Shown here: positions 1-11,318 of the stretch, piece after piece
How the letters are laid out: each line of letters starts with the position of its first letter
How positions within the stretch are numbered: the first letter of the stretch is position 1
Assembly (NCBI GenBank): GCA_964247055.1
Contig: OZ176051.1
Span: forward strand, 8,804,001 to 8,868,000
Length of the DNA: 64,000 nt
Source: Paragordius varius
Taxonomy: Eukaryota; Nematomorpha
Direction of reading: 5' to 3'
Translations under genes and position numbers: made by a program
Notes under the pieces: generated by a model
The model's database searches: none
What the model was told of the DNA's origin: nothing
The model's input: the letters and a program-made list of their open reading frames with translations, nothing else

Positions 1-7
1 TATAGAT

Positions 8-2311
8 ATGATTGAATCCCAACTTCCAATTTACTTTATATCTTCCTCATCACAATTACATTCTTCGATTACATCAACAATTACTGACTCAATATACCTT
101 ATTAATTTAAGTCAGACTTATAAAAATATTAATTTGCTATCGAGTGTATCAAATATTCATCCCTTTTTTGATACCACTATTATATCAAACCCCAAATTTT
201 TGACCTTTCTTACTCAGCGGGGCATTGGCTTATCTTCTTCTGTCCCCAAACAATCACTTATATACCTTAATCAATTTGCTAATACACCTATACTTTTAAA
301 TACACCCCTTCTATCTGAAACATTTTTATCACAATTGAAAACAATATCGAACAAACAGAATTTGTTAATATCGGTATCAAATGAACGAAATGTCAACAAA
401 TTAGTCAAATCTATCTTACCTTCACAATGTGCTATCACCATTGATATAGCTCAAATGTTACGCTATAATGTCGTTGTGTCTGCTTTATATCGTAAATTTA
501 TCTCCACTAACGTCACGGGGATCGTTTTAACAACTAGTGCGCTCATTCCAACAAACTCTTTGTTCTGGCACAAAAAGATTGTATCATTGGCTCGTCGTGT
601 TTTAGATATGTTTACACAAGAGTTTGGCATGTCGATACAACATATCTTTTTTGCTATACCTAATTTTGCCGTTTTTTCTTCTCCTAATGCGTTATTACAG
701 GTATTTTTTATTTGCCTAGCAATTATTGACCATATTGATATAAAACATGTGGAGAAAATTGACACTTTGGATAAACAATATTTTTGTTGCGTAGTTATGT
801 TCCTTATTGATATATAATTTACCAAAAATTAGTTATTTTCAATGAACAGGTAATTGCTTTAATTACTTGAAATATTTAAGATTGTCTTAAATAGGCTGTT
901 GAAAATATATTGAATAGTATTTTCAGGGTAAAGTATTATGATTATTGTTAACTTAGTATGTTTTAAAAAAAATTATCAGCTTTTAAACATATTTTAAATA
1001 ATCTAATCCTGTATAGCCCGGCTTGTAATTAAATTTTTATATGATTACTAGCGTAAATCTCGGGCTGTACATTTTTATATGATTATTTCATATATTTTAT
1101 ATTTTTTATATTATACTATAGTTGAATGAATTGCTGGAACATGAATTGATTAAACCTTTTACGGGTTTAAAGATTGGAGCCGATGTGTCGGATTTTTTGT
1201 TATCGGGGCTTTGTGATACTCATGTTTGGTCCATTCTTTCACCCATCATGGCTGTACACAAGGCTCCTGAAATTGAGTCTTCTCACTTGTCCGATTCACT
1301 TAAGAAAGATGAAACAAAAAACTGCCTCTATATCAATAGCAGTGTATACGATGCTTTTACCCATTTTTCTACTCTTGTTCGACCGGATGACGATACACTT
1401 CCTAACCTTTACCAGGCTGCCACGTCAAATGTCAACACCAGCGGAAATTTGGCAGTTTCGCTAGTTGTACCCAGCTCACTTAACCGTGTTAAGAAAGATT
1501 GTAAAAGTAGTTTTGAAAATATTCACTATGATGTCTATGGCCACACTGGATTCGATGATACAGACAAAATTTTTACAAAGCTATCCTTGAGTTCTGATAT
1601 CACCGATAAAGATTGGCTTCATATCCATTGTTCAACTATTCGCCATGATGGTCAACTTTTGACTGGTGAGGAAGAAAGTGACAACACTATGTTTTTTGTT
1701 GATGATTTGAGCGAACTATCTAAGCCTAGGTTGCGTTATGATTCTGCCATTCCTACACTATTCTATGCCCATGAATTAGATAAGTAAAAGCATTTTATGC
1801 CATAATTTAAAACATTTCGATTTAATATATTTAATTTACATTTTATACGGGTTTTAGAAACAAAATACTTTCAGTTATGCAACCACATTTCATCGTTCAG
1901 TCTTACCATATACCTAACAGTGATTATATGGAGGAGGATGAGCTTTGCCAATTTGGATGCGTTAAAAATGTATCATTTGATTGCGACATCGATCCTGTCC
2001 TTACGCCTTTTAGTATGCAAAATATGAATTGCAAAAAGAATTTGGAAGTAATACAAAACAAAGAAAATGTTGATTACTATCAACATTATGATACATTATA
2101 TGACGGTACTTTTGACACCCATGATGATGTTGGAGAGTATGAGTACCAACTCGAAGTTTTGTTGGAATATTTGTTTTCCACTCTTGACGGTGTTAACCGA
2201 ACCAGTAACACAGTTGCCATGGTAACAGCTAATGACACAGATGCAAGTAATCACAGCGTGCCATCACTGATTAGAATGGAGGATGAGATTTGTATCATGA
2301 AACATCTTTAA
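8..2311 (+). CDS. Ornithine decarboxylase/antizyme inhibitor-like pseudoenzyme
   Basis: Three exons, 8-700, 1122-1783 and 1858-2311, join in frame (introns 421 and 74 bp, GT/AG) to give about 602 residues. The order of landmarks follows group IV PLP decarboxylases. HPFF (residues 51-54) stands where ODC has PFYAVK. INSSVYDAF matches the VNDGVYGSF strand. YGHTGFDDTD (about 369-378) matches WGPTCDGLD, and DKDWLHIH matches VGDWMLFE. The catalytic Lys is replaced by Thr/Ile, the SFHVGSG His is absent, GGGFPG and EPGRY are not recognisable, and the active-site Cys is lost. Decarboxylase activity is therefore unlikely. By analogy with antizyme inhibitors it may bind antizyme and modulate polyamine control, but this is inference. 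The last 150 or so residues are acidic and match nothing I know. The window opens with 'tatag', a possible splice acceptor, so the true start may lie upstream. A degenerate ODC paralogue of other function is the alternative. Confidence 0.72.
1010..1087 (-). repeat. Possible Helitron 3'-end relic in intron 1 of the ODC-like gene
   Basis: On the minus strand the sequence reads CGAGATTTACG-CTAG followed by T, the same last bases as the Helitron 3' ends at 8222-8225 and 60281-60284. The hairpin is not preserved. A 13-bp direct repeat (tttttatatgatt) flanks the relic at about 1035 and 1074. It is too short to be sure. Confidence 0.35.
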
Positions 2312-3426
2312 TCACATTTTTTACGTTATTCTCTTTTTCTGACCATAAAGTAAATTGGAGAGTTGGGTTCATAACCCTACATAAAAGAACAAACATTGAA
2401 CATATTTAAATATTAATTATATTTTAGATTGTTTTAGCTAAAAATTTCTTTTTATGAAGTTTACATATTAAACCCAATTCGACATGAATGTGATTTTAAT
2501 TTTCATTATTATTGCAAATCTTTCAACTTATGTTTTAATATTTAACCATACATTAATTTATATTAAAGCTAAAATTGTTCCAAATTATCTTAGATAATAA
2601 ATAATTTTAATTTACATATATATTTTTAAGTACACAACGTAAGTATGATAAGGGTCTGAATTTTTTGCATGTTGGATTAATTATAGCCATATACCTATTG
2701 ACCTATTTAATTTGACAAAAGTTGAAAAAAATAGATTTTTTTGTTCATAATTAATGGGTTATCGCTTAGCTTCGAAAAAACCGGGTTTTTGAACTAAAAC
2801 TTTGATTAGATTCACTTTTACAGGTCTTTTTCTAACTTCGGTTCCAGATTTTGACAACCACCTTGGTTCGTTTTATATTATTTAAGGGGCCACCTCGGTG
2901 TCGTTTAATATCTTAACCTACCTCACTGGTTTATATTCGATACCCCTAGATTGCCTTATATTTTCAAAAATAATTTTGCAATATTTGTTAAAATGACCTT
3001 TTTTCGAATTATTAAAGGTACATAATAGTTAATACATGTTTATCTCATTTAATTTTTGCTTTTAATATCTAATGTAATTGTTACAAATAGAAAACAACTA
3101 TAAAATATTCTCAAATCATTCATTTAATGTTATTTTCCGCTCTCTTCGAAAAATGTATCAGTGGTAGCTTTAGTTCATGACTCGAGTCATTTTACATGCA
3201 AATCATGTTTAATTGACCTTTGAAATAAAATTTAAGTCGTTGGCGACTCCAGACTGTTAAATTAAATATTTTTTTCAACATGCAATGTATATAACCATTT
3301 AAAACTTGCACCTGCCTAATATTCATGCACCAAAATATAAAAAAATATATCAATAACATTGCGTTCAAAATTGAAGGGGATGGGGGGGGGGGGGTAGGAA
3401 AATAACATGATGAAATATATATAATA
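2312..3426. other. Intergenic, no gene seen
   Basis: A+T-rich spacer after the ODC-like stop. It holds an AATAAA at about 2595 that could serve as a distant polyadenylation signal, a less A+T-rich stretch at 2770-2960 that I could not assign, and a 13-G run at 3382-3394. No coherent reading frame was found. Confidence 0.5.
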
Positions 3427-5589
3427 CTAGCTGGCCCTGTCACGCTTCGTTATGACGTAGTCTCATTGATAATTATTCTTGAAAAAGAATGTTTTTAATT
3501 ATTCTTTTACGGGTTTTTGCATAGGCTCAAATATTGTTTCCTCGAAATTGACCTTATTTAAACTATCCCTTATTAAAGTAAATCGACTTTCATTGGATTT
3601 ATTTTAAGATTTTCGTCTTGAAATCATGGTTAGAAGTTTTATTTTGAAAATGTGTTCACACAGATGGGATCAAGGGATATTTTGTGGTCCCTTTTTAAAG
3701 GAAAGAATGATATTATACAAATTCTCCAAAAATGTGTTTAACTGAACTCGTATGGCTCCCTATTTTTTAAAATTAGCTCCAAAACCACTCTAGGTGTCTC
3801 AGTTTTAAACCGGTAGACCCCTACCCATCGACCTATATGGAAAAAACGCTAAGTTAATTTCTTTGCCTTTATAGGGCAAATTGCTTTGATACCAGCGTCT
3901 CATGGCTTATTCAAAAAAATACCTCAACACCAACCAATCGTTTTATGATGGCGTATTTTTAGGGCATAAAGGCCCCAAATTAACGGCTAATAAAAACGTC
4001 CGACCTTAATTTTTTACCTAGTTACGGGTAATATTTCAAGCAGTTGCGCAGTTTTTGGCGGGTAGCTTCTTGCCCAGGGGTAGGTATGAAAAAGCGTAAT
4101 TATCATGGATTTTATATTTTTCATTCTCATAGGTTTTCTGAAATTTGGCTCCAAAGGCATGCTGCATAGATATGGTGACGCATATTTACGCGGGTATCCC
4201 TATAACCAGGGCGAAAAAAGCTCGATTAAAATTTTTGCCTTAATTCGAGTAATACCTGGAATCATAATTGATTGCATTATTGCCTTAAAACCAAAAAGTC
4301 ATTATATGTTGGCGCATTTTTCACGGCAGGGGCCTAATTAAGGATTATAATAACACCACTCTACTTAAAATTTGCCTTTTTACGGATATTTCAGGCCCTT
4401 ATTAAACTTAAATGGCCTGATAAATTTTCTAAAATTTGATTCCAAAGTCACGCTGTATCGATATGGTGGGTTGTAGGCGGGTAGCCCCCTACCCAGAGGC
4501 TAATATAAAAGACTAGGTATCATCATTATCCATATCTTCTAAATAGTTTTTGGAAGAATGGCTTTAAAACTAAATAATAGTTCAATGATAGCGCATTTTT
4601 AGGGCGTAAAGCGCCTAATTAACCGCTAATTTAAAAAACCGCTCGACTTAAATTTTTGCCTTTTTAAGGGTAATAGTTAATGCCTTTATTGAACTTATAT
4701 GGCTTGATAAGTTTTTTGAAAATTAACTCCTAAATACACAATTTCGATAGGCGCAGTTTTAGGCGGGTAGCCCCCTACCCAGAAGCTGATACAAAAAAGC
4801 GCTTTAACAAAAGTTTTGCCTTTATACTGAGAATACCTGGAATCATGATTGATTATATATGCTCTCATTAATTTTTGGAATTGCCTCAAATCCGAATAAT
4901 CACTGGTGGCGCGTTTTTTAGGGTATGAAGGGCCTAATTAACGGCTAATTTTAAAAAACCGCACAGGCTAAAATTTGCCTTGTTACGGGTATTATTTTAT
5001 GCATCTATTGAACTCATATGACCTGATAGGTATTTTTAAATTTAGCGCAAAAAGCACACTATTTTAATATGAGTCAGTTTTTAGCGGATATCTACCCAGC
5101 AGCTATTATCAAAGAAACGCTTGACTAAACTTTTTGCCTTTTAACAGGGAATACTTCGATTCCTTATTAAATTTTACGGTCTTATACTTTGGGCGAAAAA
5201 TAGAATCAAAAAATTATTTTGGACTTATTTGGAAAAATGGCATTTTACGGGGGAAGCGGGTAAAAAGAGCGCCTAAATTAAAAAAGCGAGCCGACTATGT
5301 TCTGCGCATTCGAAACTAGGTAAACAAAAATCATATTTAAAACTGAATGGTCCAACACGTTCTCCGGAAAATTGTCTCAAAGACACGATTTTTGTGGACT
5401 TCTGTTTTCAAAAAGACCCGTTTTATACACGGGGTGGGCCCGAACTGGGGGCTAATTCAAAAAAAGGGCGAAGCTATTGTCGGGGCATTCATTATTGATT
5501 ATATTTTTTCGACATTTTGATTTGGATGGGTCTACCGGTTCGGAAACAGATCACAAAGCCACCACTTTCCATTTTTATAAATATATAGA
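3427..5589 (-). mobile_element. Non-autonomous Helitron, complete, minus strand
   Basis: Read on the minus strand it begins A|TCTATATATTTATAAAAATGG (TC at 5589-5588). It ends with a hairpin (GTCAT...GTGAC around 3440-3460) followed by CTAG at 3430-3427 and then T. A^TC...CTAG^T is the Helitron signature, with no target duplication. It is 2163 bp long and has no Rep or helicase frame, so it is non-autonomous. The body holds diverged tandem units (see 3840-5090). The same 5' end is used by the copies at 6595, 7639, 57459 and 58631, but the 3' hairpin differs from those at 8225 and 60284, so there are two 3' subfamilies. Confidence 0.82.
3840..5090. repeat. Tandem units of about 290-360 bp inside the Helitron
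   Basis: Recurring landmarks are 'ggcgggtagccccctaccc' (near 4476 and 4765, degenerate at 4057, 4190 and 5085) and 'gcgcatttttagggc' (near 3955, 4596 and 4910, degenerate at 4316). About four diverged units result. The same units recur reversed at 9340-10540 and 57900-60000. Confidence 0.7.
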
Positions 5590-5724
5590 TGATAGGAAAA
5601 TTATCAGTAATATCATGGTGCATTTAAAAAATACATACACTTTTATGGTAGGTGCTACATATCAGAAAATGGCAAAATTTCCGCTTAAATAAAATTTTTT
5701 GGGGAAAGCTAGAGGCTTCATTCC
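5590..5724. repeat. Dispersed repeat X, left arm
   Basis: It starts TGATAGGAAAAT...ATCATGGTGC and ends GCTAGAGGCTTCATTCC. The same block lies inverted at 12513-12690, and its outer part recurs at about 50105-50145 and 60815-60860. It probably is the terminal region of an unclassified inverted-repeat element that now surrounds the 5.7-12.5 kb nest. Confidence 0.5.
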
Positions 5725-5811
5725 ATCACTAAAATATATTATACACTACGTATACAGTTTGCATTTTAATGGTTGCTTAACTATAATTAAGCGATTCGCA
5801 ACACAGTAGTG

Positions 5812-8523
5812 CAGGGGTGTCCAACAGGTGGTTCCGGAGCCACTTGGGTCTCTTTAAAAAATTGAAAAATATTTTTTGCAAAAAGTTTAATTTTTGAGTG
5901 GCGATGTATAATTTTATAAATTTTTAAAAAAGTAAAAATTTTAAATTGATTTTCATAATTAATTGAGCAAAATATTTTTAAAACGAATATTCCATTAAAA
6001 AATTAATTTAAAGTTAACATAAAACTAAATGTAGATCAATAATGCTTTTATTAGGTGTTTTTTCGTATATAAAAAATATTTGGTTTTATTAACTTTAAAT
6101 GCCTAAATAAAGGCAGTATTAATTTTTTAAATGGCATTTAAATAAGGTTCTGATATGAACATAGTCTGCAATTATGATATTACCATATTCTTCAATTGAT
6201 TAATTTTCTCAGTGATATTAAAAGAAAAAAGTTTGATAACCTTATTTAGTTCGAATCCTCTTTATGATAACTCTGCAATAAAAAAAATATTAATTTAATT
6301 TATTGAATAAAAATTTTTGTTAACATTTATTTGAAATATCAATAGATATTTAAATTGTTTATGCTTTAAAGCAGATTTTATAATAATCTAGCCAGCATCG
6401 TAAAAGGAATATCAAATCTAGGAACGCAGTGCATTTTTTTATTGATCTTTTTTATGACGTCGAATTTTATTTGAAACAATTTTAAATTCCCCGGTAGCTT
6501 TTTCTGTATTTTTTAATATATTTAAAATTGCTAGCTCACGCTTCAGAGGAAATTTAGTGGGGTATAGTTGTCTTCTGTGAAAAAATTCATATAATCTATA
6601 TATTTATAAAAATGGAAAATGCCGGCTTGTGATCTGGTACAGGAAAACCGGTAGACCCATTATTCAAACTTCAAAAAAATATAATCATTAATGAATGCCC
6701 CGACAATAGCTTCACCCTTTTTTTGAAATAGGCCCCCAGTTCGGGCCCACCCCGTGTGAAAAACGGGTTTTTTTGAAAACAGAAGTCCACAAAAATCGTG
6801 TCTTTGAGACAATTTTCTGGAGATCGTGTTGGTCCATTCTATTTCAAATATGACTTTTGTTTACTTATTTTCGATTGTGCCGAACATAGTCGAGTCACTT
6901 TTTTAACTTAGGCCCTCTTTTTACCCGCGCCCCCCGTAAAATGCCGCCTTTTTCAAAAAACAAAGTCCACAAAAATATTTTTTTAATCGATTTTTTGCCT
7001 AAGGTATGAGACCGTAAAAGTTCAATATGGATTCCACGTATTCCCTGTTAAAAGGCAAAAATTTTAGTCCACCGTTTCTTTGATGATAGCTGCTGGGTAA
7101 GGAGCTATTCTCTAAAAACTGATTCCTCATGATACTTTGTGATCTGTTTCCGGAAAACCGGTGAGCCAATTCAAATCCAAATATCGAAAAAATATAATCA
7201 TTAATATATGCCCCGACAATAGCTTCGCCCTTTTTTGGAATTAGGTCCCCAGTTCGGGCCTACCCCGTGTGAAAAATGGGTTAAGTCAATTTTTTGGAGA
7301 ACATGTTGGACCACTCAATTTCAAATATTATTTTTGTTTACTTATTTTTGATCGCGCTGAACATAGTCGACTCACTTTTTTGATTTAGGCCCTCTTTTTA
7401 CCCGCTACCCCCGTAAAATGCCATTTTTTTCAAAAAAAAACAAAGTCCATAAAATAATTTTTTGATTGTATATTTTTGTCCAAGGTATGAGACTGTAAAA
7501 ATTCGATAAGGATTTTTCGTATTCCCTTTTAAAAGGCAAAAATTTTAGTCAAGCGTTTCTTTGATGATAGCTGCTGAGTAAGGAGTATCTATCATATGTA
7601 TAGCATGTTAAAAGATATTAAAACATTATTTATGGTAATCTATATATTTATAAAAATGGAAAATGCTGGCTTTGTGATCTGGTACAGGAAAACCGGTAGA
7701 CCCATTCAAATCCAAACTTCGAAAAAATATAATCATTAATGAATGCCCCGACAATAGCTTCGCCCTTTTTTTGAAATAGGCCCCCAGTTCGGGCCCACCC
7801 CGTGTGAAAACGTGTTTTTTTGAAAACAGAAGTCCACAAAAATCGTGTCTTTGAGACAATTTTCTGGAGATCGTGTTGGTCCATTCTATTTCAAATATGA
7901 CTGCCGTAAAATGCCACCTTTTTCAAAAAACAAACCACAAAAATATTTTTTTTAATCAATTTTTTGCCTAAGGTATGAGACCGTAAAAATTCAATATGGA
8001 TTCCACGTATTCCCTGTTAAAAGGCAAAAATTTTAGTCAATCGTTTCTTTGATGATAGCTGCTGGGTAAGGAGCTACCCCCTAAAAACTGATTCATCATG
8101 TAACTTTGTGATCTATTATCGGAAAACCGGTAGACCCATTCAAAACCAAACTTCGACCCCCCCCCTCCCCCCCAGAAGTCCGAAGGGCTTTCTCGGGCTG
8201 CGTAGCAGCACGAGATTTACGCTAGTACTCGAATAAACATTTATTGTATTTTTAATACTTATGCTTTTAGCATGGCAGAAATATTCAAAAATTATGTTTA
8301 ATTTCATGCAGTTCATTAATTATTTTTGTTTTAAACATATTATTTTATTTTAACAGCATATTTAGGAATATTATAATATTTTTACTAGTTATTTGTTATT
8401 TATATAAAATCTATATATATTGTTTATATAATAAAATTTTTTGGAACTTATGTGATATATATTAATTCAAATGTGGCTCTTCGAAAATATGGCTCTTCAA
8501 GCCATTTGTGTTGGACAGCTCTG
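5812..8523. mobile_element. hAT-type element with 8-bp target duplication, split by a Helitron
   Basis: Termini are CAGGGGTGTCCAAC (5812) and GTTGGACAGCTCTG (ends 8523), typical of hAT elements. Flanks cagtagtg (5804-5811) and cagttgtg (8524-8531) are an 8-bp duplication with one mismatch. Without the Helitron at 6595-8225 it is about 1.1 kb. No transposase frame is visible, so it is non-autonomous. Confidence 0.8.
6595..8225 (+). mobile_element. Helitron with two 5' ends and one 3' end
   Basis: A|TC starts occur at 6595 and again at 7639, both followed by TATATATTTATAAAAATGG. The single 3' end has a strong hairpin (CTCGGGCTGC gta GCAGCACGAG, about 8192-8214) followed by ATTTACG-CTAG (8222-8225) and T. 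The stretch before the inner start (7587-7638) is shared with 58573-58630. No coding capacity was found. The inner unit 7639-8225 could be a separate nested insertion. Confidence 0.75.
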
Positions 8524-8645
8524 CAGTTGTGTATGGAAAAAACAACAAAATGTTAAATAAACAACAACTTTTTTCTTTGTTTCCATATACTAAGTTGCGA
8601 ATTGTCAACTATGGTAGGATATAAGCAACCATCAAAATGCATCGG

Positions 8646-8890
8646 CAAAACAATATTTTCAAAAAATTTAATTTTCAGATCTGAGTTCTGAAAGCCCCAA
8701 ATTTTTATGAAATGCGATAATCATCTTAAAATAAACGCAGATATGCCGGGATTGCGAGATAAAAATTTTAAATATAGGCTAAATTTTAATATCAACTAAA
8801 ATTATTTATTAAAAAATGCCTACTTAAGTCAAAAGATTAATTTTTAGCAACCTGTTGAACGGTACCTCACACTATTGTGAGTCATTGGAA
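8646..8890. repeat. Dispersed repeat X, internal block
   Basis: This block, with motifs such as 'ctgaaagcccc' and 'gatatcaact', recurs at about 50280-50515. Its distal half recurs inverted at about 11180-11318. It appears to be part of the same unclassified element as 5590-5724. Confidence 0.45.
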
Positions 8891-8896
8891 ACGGTT

Positions 8897-10943
8897 TAAA
8901 AATGCTTTCCAGAAAACCGGCGGACCCATTTAAATCCAAATGTCGAAAAAATCAATCATTAATGAATGCCCCGACAATAGCTTTGTCCTTTTTTTGAATT
9001 AGGCCCCCAGTGACCCACCCCGTGTAAAAACGTTTTTTGTGAAAACAGTCTACAAAAATCGTGTCTTTGAGACAATCCGGAAAACGTGTCGGACCGTTCG
9101 ATTTCAAATATGATTTTTGTTAACTTATTTTCGATTGCACCAAATATAGTCGGCTCGCTTTTTTAATTTAGGCCCTTTTTTTACCCCCTCCCCCAGTAAA
9201 ATGCCATTTTTTCAAATAAACAATCCACAAAAATATTTTTTTATTTCTATTTTTCGCCAAAAGTATGAGGCGGTAAAAATTCAATAAGGATTTCAGGTAT
9301 TCCCTGTTAAATGGCAAAAAATTTTAGCCAAGCGTTTTTTTGATGATAGCTGCTGGAAGGAGATACCCGCTAAAAACTGACTCATATCGAAATATCGTGC
9401 TTTTGGCGCTAAATTTTAAAAACTTATCAGCTCTGAGTTCAATAGCTGCTTAAAATACTACCCGTAACAAGGCAAAAATTTAGGTCGTGCGTTTTTTTAA
9501 AATTAGCCCTCAATTAGGCCCTTCAGTGCACTGTAAATGCGCCACCACAGAATGATTTATTAGTTTTGAGACAATTTTTCCAAAAACTAATGAAAGCTTG
9601 TGGAATCAATCATGATTACAGATATTCTCCGTAAAAAGGCAAAAATTTTAACAAGCGCTTTTTTGTATCAGCCTTTGGGAGGGAGCTGCCCGCCTAAATG
9701 CGCCACCATATCGAAATCGCGTTGTTTAGAAGTTAATTTTCCGAAAACTTATCAGGCCACATAAGTTTAATAAGAGCCTGAAATATTACTCGTAAAAAGA
9801 TAAAAATCTAAGTCGAGTGGTTATTTTAAATGACCCCTCAATTAGGCCCTTGCCCCGAAAAATGCGCCACTACAGAATGACTTTTTAGTTTTGATGCAAT
9901 TTTTCAAAAATTCTACGAGAGGATATGTAATCAATCATAATTCCAAATATTACCCGAATCGAGGCAAAAATTTAAATCGGGCGTTTTTTTGTTTCACTCC
10001 TGGTTAGCGGGCTACCCGCGTAAAACTGCGTCACCATATCGATACAGCACTCTGGAGCCAAATTTCAGAAAACCTATGAGACAAATAGGAACAAATGAAA
10101 TCCAGGATAGTTCCAAATATTCCCCATACAAAGGCAAAATTTTTGCCTAACGCTTTTTTTATACCTGCCCCTGGGTAAGAAGCTACCCGTCAAAAATTGC
10201 GTTACTATATAATTGCGTTTGTTTTGGAGCTAATTTCAGAAAATTTATTAAGCCATATGAACTCATTAGCTTGAAATATTACCCGTAAATAGGTAAAAAT
10301 TAAGGTCGGGTTTTTTTATTAGCCGTTAATTTGGGGCCTTTATGCACTAACCATCATATAACGATTTATTTAGTGTTAAGGTATTTTTTCGAATAATCCA
10401 TGAGACGATGGTATCAAAGATGATTCCAAATATTTGACCCATAAAGTCAAAGAATTTAACTCAGTGCTTTTTCCATATAGGTCTATGGGTATGGGTCTGC
10501 CGGTTTAAAACTGAGACAACATATAAAAATGGCGTGGTTTTGGAGCTAATTTACAAAAAAAACTCAAGAAGCCATACGAGTTCAGTCAAACACATTTCTG
10601 GGGGATTATATTATATCATTCTTTCCTTTAAAAAGGGATCAAAAATGATTTACTTATTATACCCCTTGATCCCAGCTGTGTGAACACAATTTCAAGATAC
10701 AACTTTTACCTTGATTATGTAAAGCGTAAATCCTAAAATAAATCCAATGATAGTTGAATATTAACTTTGATTAGGGGCAGTTTAAATATGGTCAATTTCG
10801 AGTAAACAATAATTGAGTCTATGCAAAAACAAGACATTCTTATTATTAAATATTTTATTTTTTTCATTACCTCTATTCATTGCAATTAAGAATAATTATG
10901 AGTGAGACTACGTCACAGCGAAGCGTGACAGGGTCAGCTATTA
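8897..10943 (+). mobile_element. Helitron, 5'-truncated
   Basis: The body repeats the family text from 'ccagaaaaccggcggaccc' onward, without the TCTATATA start. It ends with the hairpin GTCACAGCGAAGCGTGAC (about 10911-10928), AGGGTCAG and CTAT, a decayed form of the CTAG terminus at 3430. It carries the tandem units seen at 3840-5090 in reverse and is non-coding. Confidence 0.7.
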
Positions 10944-11318
10944 TATTATAAAAACAATGTAATTTAATGCTGGTGAACATTTCTATCACCTCAGATTAAA
11001 TTATTTGTTCGTCTTCAATTATGTTAAAGAAGTTTTGTGTTTTTTTTTACAAAAATTTACCCAATTGAGGCATCCTTTAAATTAAAATTCTCAATCTATA
11101 GAAATGTTCACCTCATTGAATTATATAGAAAAAGTTTTTTATAATATCAAGCGTTTCTAAACTATTTATATAATGACTAAATAGTATGAAATACGCTTTT
11201 ACAAAATTTTGCTAAAAATTAAACTTTTATAAATAATATGCATTTTTAAATAAATAATTTTAGTTGATATCCAAATTTTACATTATTTATAAATTTTATC
11301 GCATCCCGGCACATTTGC
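10944..11318. repeat. Dispersed repeat X, inner right part
   Basis: Sequence around 10990-11130 recurs at 51170-51350 (for example 'taaattaaaattct' then 'tatagtaatgttca'). The portion 11180-11318 is the reverse complement of part of 8700-8830. No gene is seen. Confidence 0.4.

Larger units (their letters stand above)
5753..8641. mobile_element. Mariner-like MITE split by a hAT element
   Basis: The left end TACAGTTTGCATTTTAATGG (5753) and the right end, reverse complement TGCATTTTGATGGTTGCTTA (8641), form terminal inverted repeats. A compact copy of the same family lies at 30395-30577. With the hAT insertion (5812-8523) removed, about 170 bp remain, matching that compact copy. Confidence 0.65.

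Noticed and set aside
2770-2960. Less A+T-rich stretch after the ODC-like gene as a possible small gene
   Set aside because: Stops occur in all frames, no splice-consistent exons were found, and it matches no other repeat in the window.
4105-5692. Several open frames of 60-80 codons
   Set aside because: They lie in Helitron tandem units and have no similarity to proteins. Equivalent copies elsewhere do not keep the frames.
7626-7884. Overlapping minus-strand frames of 77-78 codons
   Set aside because: They lie in the conserved Helitron body and are not preserved in sister copies such as 57460-57738.
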